Assembly (NCBI GenBank): GCA_014529385.2
Contig: CM043943.1
Coordinates: 158,120,247-158,184,246, forward strand
Direction of reading: 5' to 3'
Source of the DNA: Adiantum capillus-veneris
Lineage: Eukaryota; Streptophyta; Polypodiopsida; Polypodiales; Pteridaceae
DNA length: 64,000 nt
The position numbers and the translations under genes were made by a program. Position 1 is the stretch's first letter, and every line of letters starts with the position of its first letter. The notes under the pieces were generated by a model that saw only the letters and a program-made list of their open reading frames with translations, did no database searches and was not told the DNA's origin. Of the stretch, positions 11,082-20,825 are shown one piece after another.

Positions 11082-11185
11082 TGTAGGATCTAGGGTGGAT
11101 AAAAGTGATAGCTAGCCATATGAGAAAAACTCTAATGCATTATATGAATTGAGTACAAGAGAGCCTCAAATAGTAGCTGCAAGAC
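11082..11185 (-). repeat. Right copy of the ~100-bp direct repeat, 5' LTR edge
   Basis: It begins TGTAGGATCTAGGGTGGATA, next to the PBS, and matches 9483-9585. Beyond about 11180 it runs into palindrome array 3 instead of following the left copy. Confidence 0.6.
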
Positions 11186-11215
11186 TTCCATGAGAGAATA
11201 CTATAGAGTGGGAGA

Positions 11216-11885
11216 ATGATAGCTACCACCACAATACTGGTAGCTACCACTACTAAACTAGTACCTATCTTTACAAGTAATAGGATGGAAGCTACCACTA
11301 TGAGGCCGGTAGCTACCAGTATGGGAGCTACCACTACCATACTGGTAACTACTACTACTAAACTAGTAGCTATCTTTAATAGTAATAGCATGGTAGCTAC
11401 CACTATGAGGCTGGTAGCTATCGATATGGTAGGTACAACAACCATACTGGTAGCTACCTTTACCAGTAATAGCATGAAAGCTACCACTATGAGACTGGTA
11501 GCTACCCGTCCTGTATTGGCGGCTACTATTTTAAGCAATGCATAATCTAACCACTACTAGCTACCAATGTGATCCTAGTAGGTACTAGTTTCATAGTGCT
11601 AGCTATGTTTTCTACCAAAGGTAGCTACCACCCTAACACTGGTAGCCACCACTTTGTGCTGAGAGTGGTCGTGGCAACTACTACTCTGAAAGTGGTAGCT
11701 ACCTTGCTAGACTGGTACCTACAATATCTGTACTAGTGGAGCCCTACTAGTCTAGGCAATGGATAGTTTAAGCACTAGAAGCTACCAATGTGATCCTACT
11801 AGGTTCTAGTCACATAGTGGTAGCTACATTATCTGCCAAAGGTAGCTACCACCCTATCATTGGTAGCCACCAATGTGTGACAGGG
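11216..11885. repeat. GGTAGCTACC palindrome array 3, with a 221-bp higher-order repeat
   Basis: Dense copies of GGTAGCTACC and variants. A sub-unit with GTAATAG-ATG followed by AGCTACCACTATGAG recurs near 11275, 11385 and 11470. A second-level repeat of about 221 bp starts near 11531 and 11751 (GCTACCAATGTGATCCTA at 11560 and 11781). Both strands remain open over 11140-11545 and give Val/Ala/Thr-rich peptides; this is a by-product of the palindrome, not evidence of a gene. Confidence 0.85.
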
Positions 11886-11977
11886 ATTGATCTCATTATT
11901 AATATTACCATACAAGAAGCTACAGTTAATAGGGTTCCCTTGATGATAATATATAGAAAGTAAGTTTGAACTCAATG

Positions 11978-13346
11978 CTACAAAAATAAGTTAGGGTGAA
12001 TACCATAGTCCATGCTTTTGGGTGCATTGCAATTGTAAGGGCTTTGATGATGGCTTGGTTTGTGAATGAATTTCTTGAAATTGGCGTCAGTACTGCCAAA
12101 CATCACTAAAGCGTTCATAGCTCTCCATGCATGTATCTCTGCTCGTAGCAATGTGGCAAAAAAAGTACGTGTGAAAGGCATAATTATAGGGAAGCAGAAA
12201 CTTGCCAAGTGCATCATCCTTGTACATCGTCAACCCACAAGTACTACAAACTTTGTGGAAAGAAAAGGTGCCATATCCACAAGTGGAACTGTTGGTGGAG
12301 GTGCAAACAAAAATACTGTACTTCTTTTGACCTGCATGCTTCTCACAAAATCCATCTATGTGCGTGTACACTCCTCCATTTCATGTGATAAATCTCTTTC
12401 CTCTTGAGCCCTATCCATAGCCTCAGATGATGCCTTGTACACAACAATTCCTTGTAATGTTTGGATTGTTAGTGACAACCTGCCAAAATTATTTCTAAGC
12501 TACTCTAGATGCACTACATCCACAACATCCATGTTGTCTTCTGCCTTCTGCAATGCAGCCTTTGCATCCTTTAATTTCCCAATGAGCATGTCTACACAAA
12601 GGTTGGCACCTTCATCTTAGTGCACATTTGCTTTATGCAACTCAAGCTTCCTTGTAGCTTCATTAAGCTGTAGCAATTACAAAGCATGCATGCTTTCAAC
12701 CATGTTGTAAATAGTATCTAGATAAAAAAGACATGGTGGACCAAATAAAATATTTTTCTGCACATCATCCATTATAGAGACCGGAGTTTTGGGTGATGCC
12801 TCCAAGTGATCCGGAGTCCTAGTCAATTGCCAAGAACTGTATAGGGAAAAGGAGGAATGGAAAACTGCCCATCTCTACTTCTTTGCCTGCAATTTGGCTA
12901 CATCTATTTGTGTGATCATATCTTTGAAAAAAAAGCCCAATCAACCTGTCCCTTTAGTTGTTTGTATAGTAAGCCCGTGGAAAATGCTTTAGTTACCTCC
13001 ATACCATAATTGCTTGGAGGTTCTTGATACACAGATGTGAACAATGTATAAAACTTGTTCCAAAACTCTGGCTTCACATCTTGGTAGTAACTCTATGTTG
13101 GGAGTGACAACATCTACGACCTTTGAAGGAGTGGAGGCCTTGCATGAAGGAGTAGTGAACACCTTCTTTATCCTCTTCCTTGCAGGGGATGTCGATGTTG
13201 TGGACAAAGGGGAGTCTGAGGGTGGAGGAGAGGGTGATGGAGAACAAGTTTTCCTTAACCTCCCTATTTACTTGATTTCCTTTGCTCCAACTGGGGGAGT
13301 CGCTTGGCCACCAATGTTGCCCCCACTCTCTGCAACCGTCAAATAG
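11978..13346 (-). pseudogene. Decayed unidentified ORF with a coiled-coil-like segment and a Cys/His-rich segment
   Basis: From right to left on the minus strand: a Ser/Pro-rich stretch with a basic cluster (SPARKRIKK, about 13180); a helical segment with heptad-like spacing (LIGKLKDAKAALQKAEDNMD, about 12580); then a segment with paired Cys and His (CGYGTFSFHKVCSTCG, about 12250), followed by aromatic-rich sequence to about 12087. Several in-frame stops (TAA, TAG) and frame changes occur between coherent stretches. It may be a transposon-encoded or captured host protein and may belong with the block at 6.6-8.9 kb. No family recognised. Confidence 0.4.
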
Positions 13347-13559
13347 GCTTCATGATTGCGTAGTAAGGTGCCAACGCCCACTATTTTCACACACATAATG
13401 AAGTCTTGTAGATAATTTCAAAAGAATAAAGCTTTTGAATGATTCAACTTTAAATTTTAAAATATTCAAGTAAAATTTATGTTTCATCACCTACATACCA
13501 AACATCCCACCCCTTGCTATCATCCCCAAAAATAGGTAGCTAGTGTACCACGTATTTAG

Positions 13560-13699
13560 GCTCTAAATAAGATCACCATTAAGAATAGGTTTCCTATTCC
13601 CAAAGTGGATAATCTATTGGACAAGCTGAAAGGGGAAAACATTTTCAACAAAATCAACCTTAGATTGGGATACCACCAAGTGAAAATGTTTGAGGAAGA
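13560..13699 (+). pseudogene. Ty3/gypsy reverse transcriptase scrap, opposite strand to its neighbour
   Basis: The plus strand encodes the early RT region: LNKITIKNRFPIPKVDNLLD followed by NIFNKINLRLGYHQVKMFEED, the equivalent of the usual SKIDLRSGYHQ motif. It has no LTR, gag or later RT motifs and stops abruptly near 13699, where minus-strand integrase sequence begins. Confidence 0.75.
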
Positions 13700-14909
13700 T
13701 GGACACGATGTATATTGGCAATCCATGGTGTTTGAAAATCTATGATATGAAGAGAGTTGCCATTTGGTGTGCCTTAATAGTCTTCTTGACAGGGATAAAG
13801 TGTGCTTGCTTGCTAAACCTGTCGACTATTGTCCATATTCCCGTATTCCCATGGATAGATTTTGGTAATCCAAAGATAAAATCCATGGATATACTCTCGC
13901 ATGGTGAATTAGGAATTGGCAATGACTGGAGTAATCCAGGTTGCTTCCCTCTATCATACTTGGTCTTTTGGCATACTACACATTTTGAAGCATACTCTTT
14001 TATGTCCACTTTCATGGTAGGCCAATAAAAGTACGTCTCTACTCCTCGAAGAGTAGGTTGAATGCCTCTATGCCCCACATAGGAAGGAGCATGGGATTCA
14101 TACATTACTTTCTCACGAAGGGAGTGGGTAACATATAGCCTATTGCCATGGAGAAGATAACCATCCTGCAAGGTGAATGGTTCCTCTTTCTTCCCCAAAG
14201 CAAGGGATGACATTATGTCTTTAAAGTTAGGATCAGTAGCATACTCATCTATCATAGAAGATAGATCATTGTGAGTTGCTATTGACACAGCATTAACTTT
14301 TGGTCTTTGTGAAAGTGCATTAGCCACTTGATTGTGCTTACCAGCAATGTGAGCAATGTGGAAATTAAATTGTGAAAGAAAATTTGCCCACCTCATTTGT
14401 TTATCAGAAAGCTTTGTTTGCGCCATGAAGTACTTGAGACTTTGATGGTCTGTTCATAAGATGAATGGAGTACCCAATAGATAGTGCTTCCATGTGTCTA
14501 GGGCATGTAGAACAACTAACAGCTCTTTCTCATAAATGCCTAAGACCCGTTCATCTGTGTTGAGCCTTCGGATCTCATATGCGATGGCATGCCCTTCTTG
14601 AAGCAAGACTGCTCCAAGGCAATCACCACAAGCATCACATTGGACCTCAAATGGCTTTGAGAGATCCGGAAGCATAAGGACTGGTTGGGAGATAAGCTTC
14701 TCTTTGAGCTTGTCAAAAGCACTTTGCTCCTTAGTAGTCCATGAATACTTAAATTTTTTCTTTGTTAAGTCATGTAATGGTCCTGCTATTTGAGAGAATT
14801 TTGCTATGAAGCATCTATAGTATGCACACATACCAATAAAGCTTCTTAGCTCATGTAGATTCCTTGGATTAGGCCATGCTTTTATTAGCTCCAATTTTGA
14901 TGGACCCAT
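13700..14909 (-). pseudogene. Ty3/gypsy RNase H and integrase (truncated)
   Basis: The frame from 14909 encodes the RT connection and RNase H: LHELRSFIGMCAYYRCFI, then CDACGDCLGAVLLQEGHAIA and YEKELLVVLHALDTWKHYL. A TGA at 14454-14456 falls inside the usual L-R-TDHQSLK motif. The next frame has the RNase H end (IAGKHNQVANALSQRP), the integrase zinc region (SHAPSYVGHRG to CVVCQKTK) and the first catalytic Asp in SMDFIFGLPKS. A stop after about 13740 precedes HHGLPIYIVS, and the element is cut just before the second catalytic Asp. The rest of the integrase and the 3' LTR are missing, so it cannot be autonomous. Confidence 0.88.
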
Positions 14910-15600
14910 ACGAATACCATCTCGAGAGATAATATGACCTAAGTATTGAATATCTTGAAGGAAAATTTGCTTTTCTTTTGATTGAGAAAAAGCTTATTCT
15001 CCCTTAATGCTTGAAAACACTTGGAGATGTTGCTTGTGTTCCTCCAAGGAATTGGAGTAGATGATGATATCATCAAAGAACACTCCACTGAATTTGCAGT
15101 AGGGTCTAAAATTTTTCTCCATTAATTGATTGAATGTAGCTGGTGCATTAGTCAAGCCAAAAGGCATGACTAGATATTCAAAAGGCCAAACGTTGTACGA
15201 AATGCGGTCTTTAGGATATCTTCATTCACTATCCTTATTTGATGGTAGCCACTTTTAAGGTCAATCCTACTGAAGTAGGTAGAGCCTTGTAGCTTATTAA
15301 ACAGACCTTCTACCTGAGGTACGAGAAATCTATTTTTTGATAGTGATATGGTTTAGTGTGCAATAGTCCACACACATGCGGTATGTACCATCTTTCTTTT
15401 GCACTAAAAGGACTGGAGAGCAAAAGGGAGAGGAGCTAGGCCTCACCATTCCTTTGTCTACCAATTCTTGTACTTGCCTCATGATCTCCTCTTGTTCAGC
15501 TTGTGAAACTCAATAGGGAGGTTTGTTAGGCGGCGAGCTTTCTGATCGGAGCTCAATTTGATGGTCATCATCCCCTTGGAGGTAAGTCCATAGGGATATT
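14910..15600 (-). pseudogene. Ty3/gypsy reverse transcriptase, frameshifted
   Basis: The RT motifs appear in order on the minus strand in more than one frame: [20 protein letters not shown] (about 15400), YFSRIDLKSGYHQIR (about 15270), [20 protein letters not shown] (about 15150) and the catalytic box [10 protein letters not shown] (about 15075). Frame changes occur near 15335 and 15200. The FFDD box keeps both aspartates. In the family this enzyme copies element RNA to DNA. Confidence 0.85.
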
Positions 15601-15893
15601 ATCAATGGACACATCTTGGAATCATTTTAGAAAGTTAGAAAAGTCTAACTCTTCTTGATTCCTACCATTCACCTTTGATGAAACATTAGGACCTTTTAGG
15701 GATTCTTTGACAAAAATCGTGTATGTAGAAACTGAGCTTTTCATTGATTTATCAAGGGTGAGAGGATTTACAAGCGGTATAGTATGACCAGACTCATTAG
15801 TATCTATATACATATTCTTTCCCTTGTAGGTGAACTAGATTCTCCCTTCAAGGAACTTCATGTTGGCAGCCATGCGGTTGAACCATGGTATCC

Positions 15894-16514
15894 CTAGGAT
15901 AGCATCCTCATTTTGGAGAGGAGAGATAAATTTTTTTTTTCTTTGTCTACATAGCTTTGGACATGAAGCCTCAACTTCCCAATCAAGGGAGTAATTGAGG
16001 CTTGCTGTCCCTTGAAAGCGGCATCGACAGTTACAACATCTCCCATCTCAAAAGCTTGAATGCCCAACTCGGTGGCCAACTCCATTGATATGAAGTTGAG
16101 AGTAGAACCATGATCAAACAAGATGAAAGCATCATGCTCCCTTACCTTTCCCCAAGCATAGGAGAGAGGTGATCCTTTGCAATGAGTATCCTCTTTTGGA
16201 GCTTCGATAGTGGAAGCTCTAGGAGTCTCATTGCGAGCATTTCCTTTGGGGCAAGAACGATAGCCATGTCCTTGCTCCCCACACTTAAAACATTTGTGAT
16301 CTTTGCGAAAAGTTTCAAGCTCTTCAGGAGAGAGTTTATTTTTACCTTTGTAAACTCCTTTCTCCTTGGACTGATTGTTGTTGTTGTTTTGCGGATGGTT
16401 ATGGGAAAAATTTTTTGCATTAATTTTTCCCTTTGCATCACTTTTATCTTTATTTTCCATGGGTTTGACATTCCGTCTAACCCCTTGTTGGAAATTGATG
16501 CGTGAAGAAACCAT
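15894..16514 (-). pseudogene. Ty3/gypsy gag C-terminus and aspartic protease
   Basis: A 206-codon frame holding a Lys/Asn-rich linker, the zinc knuckle CFKCGEQGHGYRSC (about 16254-16297) and a retropepsin-like site ILFDHGSTLNFIS. The active-site triad is D-H-G (16104-16115) in place of D-S/T-G. The frame ends at a TAG just after a poly-A/T run near 15930, and the rest of the protease continues in another frame toward 15622. Confidence 0.82.
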
Positions 16515-16535
16515 GGTATGGTGAGGTTACTTCAC

Positions 16536-17470
16536 TTATAGAGTCAGGCCATTGAGAGTTACATACTCGGCCATCTCTTTAGGTAATCTCGCACAGAATT
16601 GTTGTTTTTGCTCAGCAAAGTCCATCTTTTGAAAGACAGTAGCCTTGAGATGTACATCCCAAAACTTGTCCATATATTTGTGGATAGACTCATGAGAGAG
16701 AAGCCTTAAACTCTGCCAATCGATGAGCACTTTGTCCTTTGCATAGCTACATGGTGTAGCTTGGAGGAATCCATGAAGCCCTCGTCTCCAAAGGCTGCAT
16801 CAAATTGTTGGATGAAGGCCAATACTTTGTCGGTAGCACCAAAGGTGCCATCATAGGTGAGAAAAGAGATACTCTTTCCTCCCTCTTTGAACTTCTTGAG
16901 ATTTTTTGACCTTCACCATCAGGGTAAGATTTGTGATGTCCTCCCCTCTAATATTGTCTAGGAGAATAGCCATAGATTTCATCCGTAGAGGAGGAAGGTG
17001 AAGAAGAAGGAGAAGAGGGTGACCTCTTTCTTGCTCTTTTCTTCCTTGGTTTCCTCTCTTCCCTTTTGGAGTGACGAGGAGAAGGACTATGGGTTAACTG
17101 TTTCCTCTTGGGAGGAGTTGGTGATCTTTTAGTCCGCCTTCTTTGTGGAGCCACATCTTTGGAGGAATTTAGGGATTCATTGATTTCTTGATCTCTCGTA
17201 TGGGAGAGAGTCTTCTTTTGGGGGTCTCTTCAAGAGGCCTCGTAAGCTCTCTCTCCTCTTGGAGAGAGGAGAGAGAGGAGAGAGAGGAAAGGAGATCCCA
17301 TAAGCACAAAGTTGTTGAGTAACTTCGGCTTGCAAAGTGGGGTTTCCCATAGCTTGTTGCAACCTAGTGACAAGATAATTAACAAACATGGGGGCATCAT
17401 CATTGGCACCTTCATGTGCAAAATCAAAGTTATCAATGTTCATTCTACTCTCTTGGTTATTGTCAGCCAT
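16536..17470 (-). pseudogene. Ty3/gypsy gag N-terminal part, frameshifted
   Basis: The likely start is MADNNQESRMNIDNFDFAHE at 17470. It is followed by a Lys/Arg/Ser/Pro-rich stretch (16948-17154; RRRTKRSPTPPKRKQ), then a capsid core with YDGTFGATDKVLAFIQQFDA (about 16850) and LPKEMAEYVTLNGL (about 16560). Three different frames are needed, so it is inactive. The stretch at 17255-17295 is GAGA-rich. Confidence 0.75.
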
Positions 17471-17873
17471 GTTAATTAAACTTATATGTCTACTTAGTGT
17501 ATGCTTTGGCAATTCAAAACCTTAGTTGCTACTCCTATTAGCCTTTGAAAATAGGCACTTAAGTATCTACACCCACAGCTCGAATTGGTTAATTATAGAG
17601 AGTAGTGGAGTGAGTCTAACATAGCGAAGTTGCCGAGGGATATCTCCTTTCGGACTTCTTATGGCTCAATAACGGCGGTAAAGCCATAGGCAAGTCTAAA
17701 AATACTCCATTATTAAGACCAAAGCTCCCGAGGTGTGCAGCATATCCCACATAGTGAGCTCAACAAAATTGATAATAGATCCAGACCCACTTACCCTAAT
17801 ATAATTAACAAAAACAAACATTAATAGGCTACTTAAGGACCTCTCTTCTCAAGCAAGAAAAGAGAAACCAAAT

Positions 17874-17885
17874 GCTCTGATACCA
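17874..17885 (-). other. Primer-binding site for initiator tRNA-Met
   Basis: The minus strand reads TGGTATCAGAGC, about 400 bp upstream of the gag ATG at 17470. This is normal spacing for a Ty3 element. Confidence 0.85.
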
Positions 17886-17886
17886 A

Positions 17887-18250
17887 TGTAATGTAAATGG
17901 CCTATGAACTTTGAGAGTAGCGGAATTAGGAAATTAGGTGAAGCATTTTTGAGAGAGTACTTTGTGAGCATAGCGGGTGAACTTAATTAATGGTAGCAAC
18001 ATAAACATGGTACTTAGTTAAAGTGGCATGAACAATACTTTTGGAAGAGAGAGAGTTTAGAGAATATGACAATATTTGAGGACCGGATTCATATGGAGCC
18101 GGTCCCCCCTCCAATAGGCATTTGTATTATAGTTTTCCCCATCAAGAGAGACTTGGTACAATACAATATTTGTGTTCCTTGTGACCTACGTGATGCAATG
18201 AATATGGAAAACTTCATGCATCACAAGCATAACATAAACTTGTAGATAGC
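17887..18250 (-). repeat. 5' LTR edge of the minus-strand Ty3 element (outer end not determined)
   Basis: The LTR opens with TG at 17887 (minus strand ...CATTACA), adjacent to the PBS. The outer boundary is uncertain because the partner LTR was lost at the 13.70-kb junction; 18250 is only a nominal limit. Confidence 0.5.
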
Positions 18251-18970
18251 ATTAACTATCCCAAGCCTCAGTCATTCCCAAGGCCTCAAACAACTTCGAA
18301 GGTGCAGAGAGCTAGCGGGGAATGAGGGTAGGGAAGAGGAAGAAGAAACATTCCATAGCAGAAAGAAATAGTTCCTCACTTATCATTACTCTTCTTGCTA
18401 GCATACATAATAACATAGTAATGGAGATGGAGAAGATGGCAAGCTTAACCATTGAAGCATGGCTCTTGGTTGGATTTGCATTCCATAGCCAAGGGAGTTG
18501 ATGTAGGCTCTCACTTCTCACAAGCTTTGAGAAGGAGGTGGTGTTCCTCAACTTTTCACCAAGTGAGAATGCCCATCCAAATGAGGGTGTGTGTGGAGTA
18601 TATCCCCCTAGCACCCCCCCTCCTTGATTTGGGCGAGTGGTAGCTTTTCCACATGCTTCAATTTCATTGGAACCCTCTCTCCCTAGCCAATCACATGCAG
18701 TATGCAGTCAAGTGCATGGGTAGTCTTTTGACAAGTGTCCTCCTTACCCCTTAGAGAGAGAGAGAGAGATTGAAAATATCTAGATATTTTTTGGATGGAA
18801 GTAGAAGCTCATTGGACCCCTCTTTAGCCCAAACAATAGCATTCAAGCACCCCATGTGGTTAAGCTTAGTGAGAGTCTGACATGTGTGCCATGTGCCCTT
18901 TTAGAAAAGCGGTGCCCCTTGGGTGAGTGGAAGGTTAGGTCAAAGATTCCCCTAACTTTGGGACTTTTAT
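18251..18970. other. Gene-free stretch
   Basis: No credible gene. It holds a short (AG)n run at about 18752-18769 and otherwise unremarkable sequence that may include the outer part of the LTR. Confidence 0.4.
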
Positions 18971-19246
18971 GCATAGGAAGCTTCTCAAGAAACTTCCTCA
19001 TTAAGTGTGTAGGCTCTCTTTTTGACTCAAGCATCTTACCCCCCATGCATAGGAAGCTTCTCAAGCAACTTCCTCATTAAGTGTGTAGGGTCTCTTTTTG
19101 ACTCAAGCATCTTACCCCCCATGCATAGGAAGCTTCTCAAGCAACTTCCTCATTAAGTGTGTAGGGTCTCTTTTTGACTCAAGCATCTTACCCCCCATGC
19201 ATAGGAAGCTTCTCAAGCAACTTCCTCATTCAGTATGACAAGTACC
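18971..19246. repeat. 76-bp minisatellite, four near-identical copies
   Basis: Units start at 18971, 19047, 19123 and 19199, each opening GCATAGGAAGCTTCTCAAG, at an exact 76-bp spacing. Copies 2 and 3 are almost identical, and the fourth decays after CTTCCTCATTCAGTATG. The very low divergence suggests recent expansion. Confidence 0.97.
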
Positions 19247-19287
19247 TCAAGTACCTTAGTCATCAAGCATGACAAGCATCTTAGGTG

Positions 19288-19447
19288 GAGTTCCCACCTC
19301 AAGCTCAGCCCTAGCTTGGCCTAAGGTCAAAGGCAAGTTTAGGTCGGGTTCCCACCTCAAGCACAATCCTAGCTTGCTTAAGGTCAAAGACAAGTTTAGG
19401 TTGGGTTCCTACCTCAAGCTCAACCCTAGCTTGCTTAAGGTCAAAGG
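19288..19447. repeat. 57/58-bp tandem repeat, three copies
   Basis: Units start at about 19290, 19348 and 19405 with GTTCCCACCTCAAGC (third: GTTCCTACCTCAAGC), each continuing CCTAGCTTG and AAGGTCAAAG. It lies beside the 76-bp minisatellite. Confidence 0.9.
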
Positions 19448-19972
19448 ACTTTTAACACTAACCATTGGAGGTATTTAATGAATCTAACCCTAAGGTCTTT
19501 TAAGCTCCACTAGTTAACCTTGCTCTTTGACAGACCATCTCTCATTTGGGCCCCTTTACCATTGGCCCCGTGTTGAGATAGATCCATAAGCACATGTCTA
19601 TATTCTAACTCTTGTTCCCGTTTATTATACCACATTAAATGATCAGTTTAATATGAGAAAGTCATTTGGGTTGGTTAGATATTAGATATTTAATGACACT
19701 AAAGATACGGATCACAAATAAATAGTCACAAACCATGATGGAACTTGAATTTTTGCACTTGAATGAAAGAGCAAGAGGAATAATTGGAGGTCTTCTCCAT
19801 CGGGAAAGGCTATGAAGCAAGAATTTTGAGTGAGCTTTGTCCATGGAGCAAGCTTCCTTCTATGGCTTCATAAAAATAGCTCGCTTAGTGAGCATTTTAA
19901 ATGATATTTTTGTCGATAGAGAGAGCTTTTTTCTATGGCTTCACCAAAAGAGCTCGGTAAGAAAGCTTGCTC

Positions 19973-20074
<102 letters not shown>

Positions 20075-20096
20075 GAGCATCCAATCCTTGTGATTC

Positions 20097-20350
20097 GTTT
20101 GCCAAGGGAACCACTCATCGCTTGCCAATGAGAGTAATGCCCTTTTTTTTGAACTTCATTGAAGTTTCTAGTCACCTTTGACTCTTGGAGCTACGATGAT
20201 CCAAATAGAGCCAGATCAATGGTGTGTGTTGCTCACGTCAATGAGAGGAATGTGTTTTTTTTCTGAAATCTATTGTGTTTTTCCATTGCCACTGACTCTG
20301 GAGCTACGACAATCCAAACAGAGCCAGATCATTGATGTGTGTTTCTCATG
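20097..20350. repeat. 113-bp tandem duplication with a dispersed third copy
   Basis: Units start CAATGAGAG at 20126 and 20239 and share GGAGCTACGA, ATCCAAA and AGAGCCAGATCA. The block GTTTGCCAAGGGAACCACT just before unit 1 recurs at about 20546, again followed by CAATGAGAGAAATGC. Confidence 0.8.
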
Positions 20351-20645
20351 CCATGGGGAGACATAGTCCAACACCACTTGCCAGATTGGATTTCCTTATA
20401 GGCTGACACAACCTCACTCTACTCCCTCTAAAATGCACTACATTTTTCCCTCTTAGGCCAACATTTACTAAGGGTTCTAGGTGTGATCAACTTGAAACCA
20501 AACATGCCTACTCAACACTTTGGAAACATGCAATGCATGTGCTTTGTTTGCCAAGGGAACCACTTACCACTCGTCAATGAGAGAAATGCACATTTTATCC
20601 ACGCACACGCACGCACAGATAGAATTACCCCCCCACACATACATC

Positions 20646-20709
20646 CATGCGTGCATGCATGCACGCACATGTGCACATGTGCACACGTGCATGCACATGC
20701 ACATGCGCA

Positions 20710-20749
<40 letters not shown>
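20646..20749. repeat. 104-bp alternating pyrimidine-purine tract (Z-DNA-prone)
   Basis: Every step alternates pyrimidine and purine, through mixed TG, CA, CG and GC segments (for example TGCGTGCATGCATGC and GCATGCGCGCGCGC) into a (CA)n tail. It contains several palindromes such as GTGCAC and GCATGC. Confidence 0.95.
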
Positions 20750-20752
<3 letters not shown>

Positions 20753-20825
20753 GAGATACAAATGTAGAAGTTGCTTGAAGATGTGAAGAAAACAATACAT
20801 CTGTAAAGTATGTCTGGTTGCTTCA

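Noticed and set aside
11140-11545. Possible small hydrophobic membrane protein (Val/Ala/Thr repeats) on either strand
   Set aside because: Explained by the self-complementary GGTAGCTACC array, which keeps both strands open; no start context or conservation.
8990-11885. Resemblance to a CRISPR array (short palindromic repeats with spacers)
   Set aside because: Repeats vary in sequence and spacing, the spacers are themselves repeated, there are no cas genes, and the context is plant retrotransposons.
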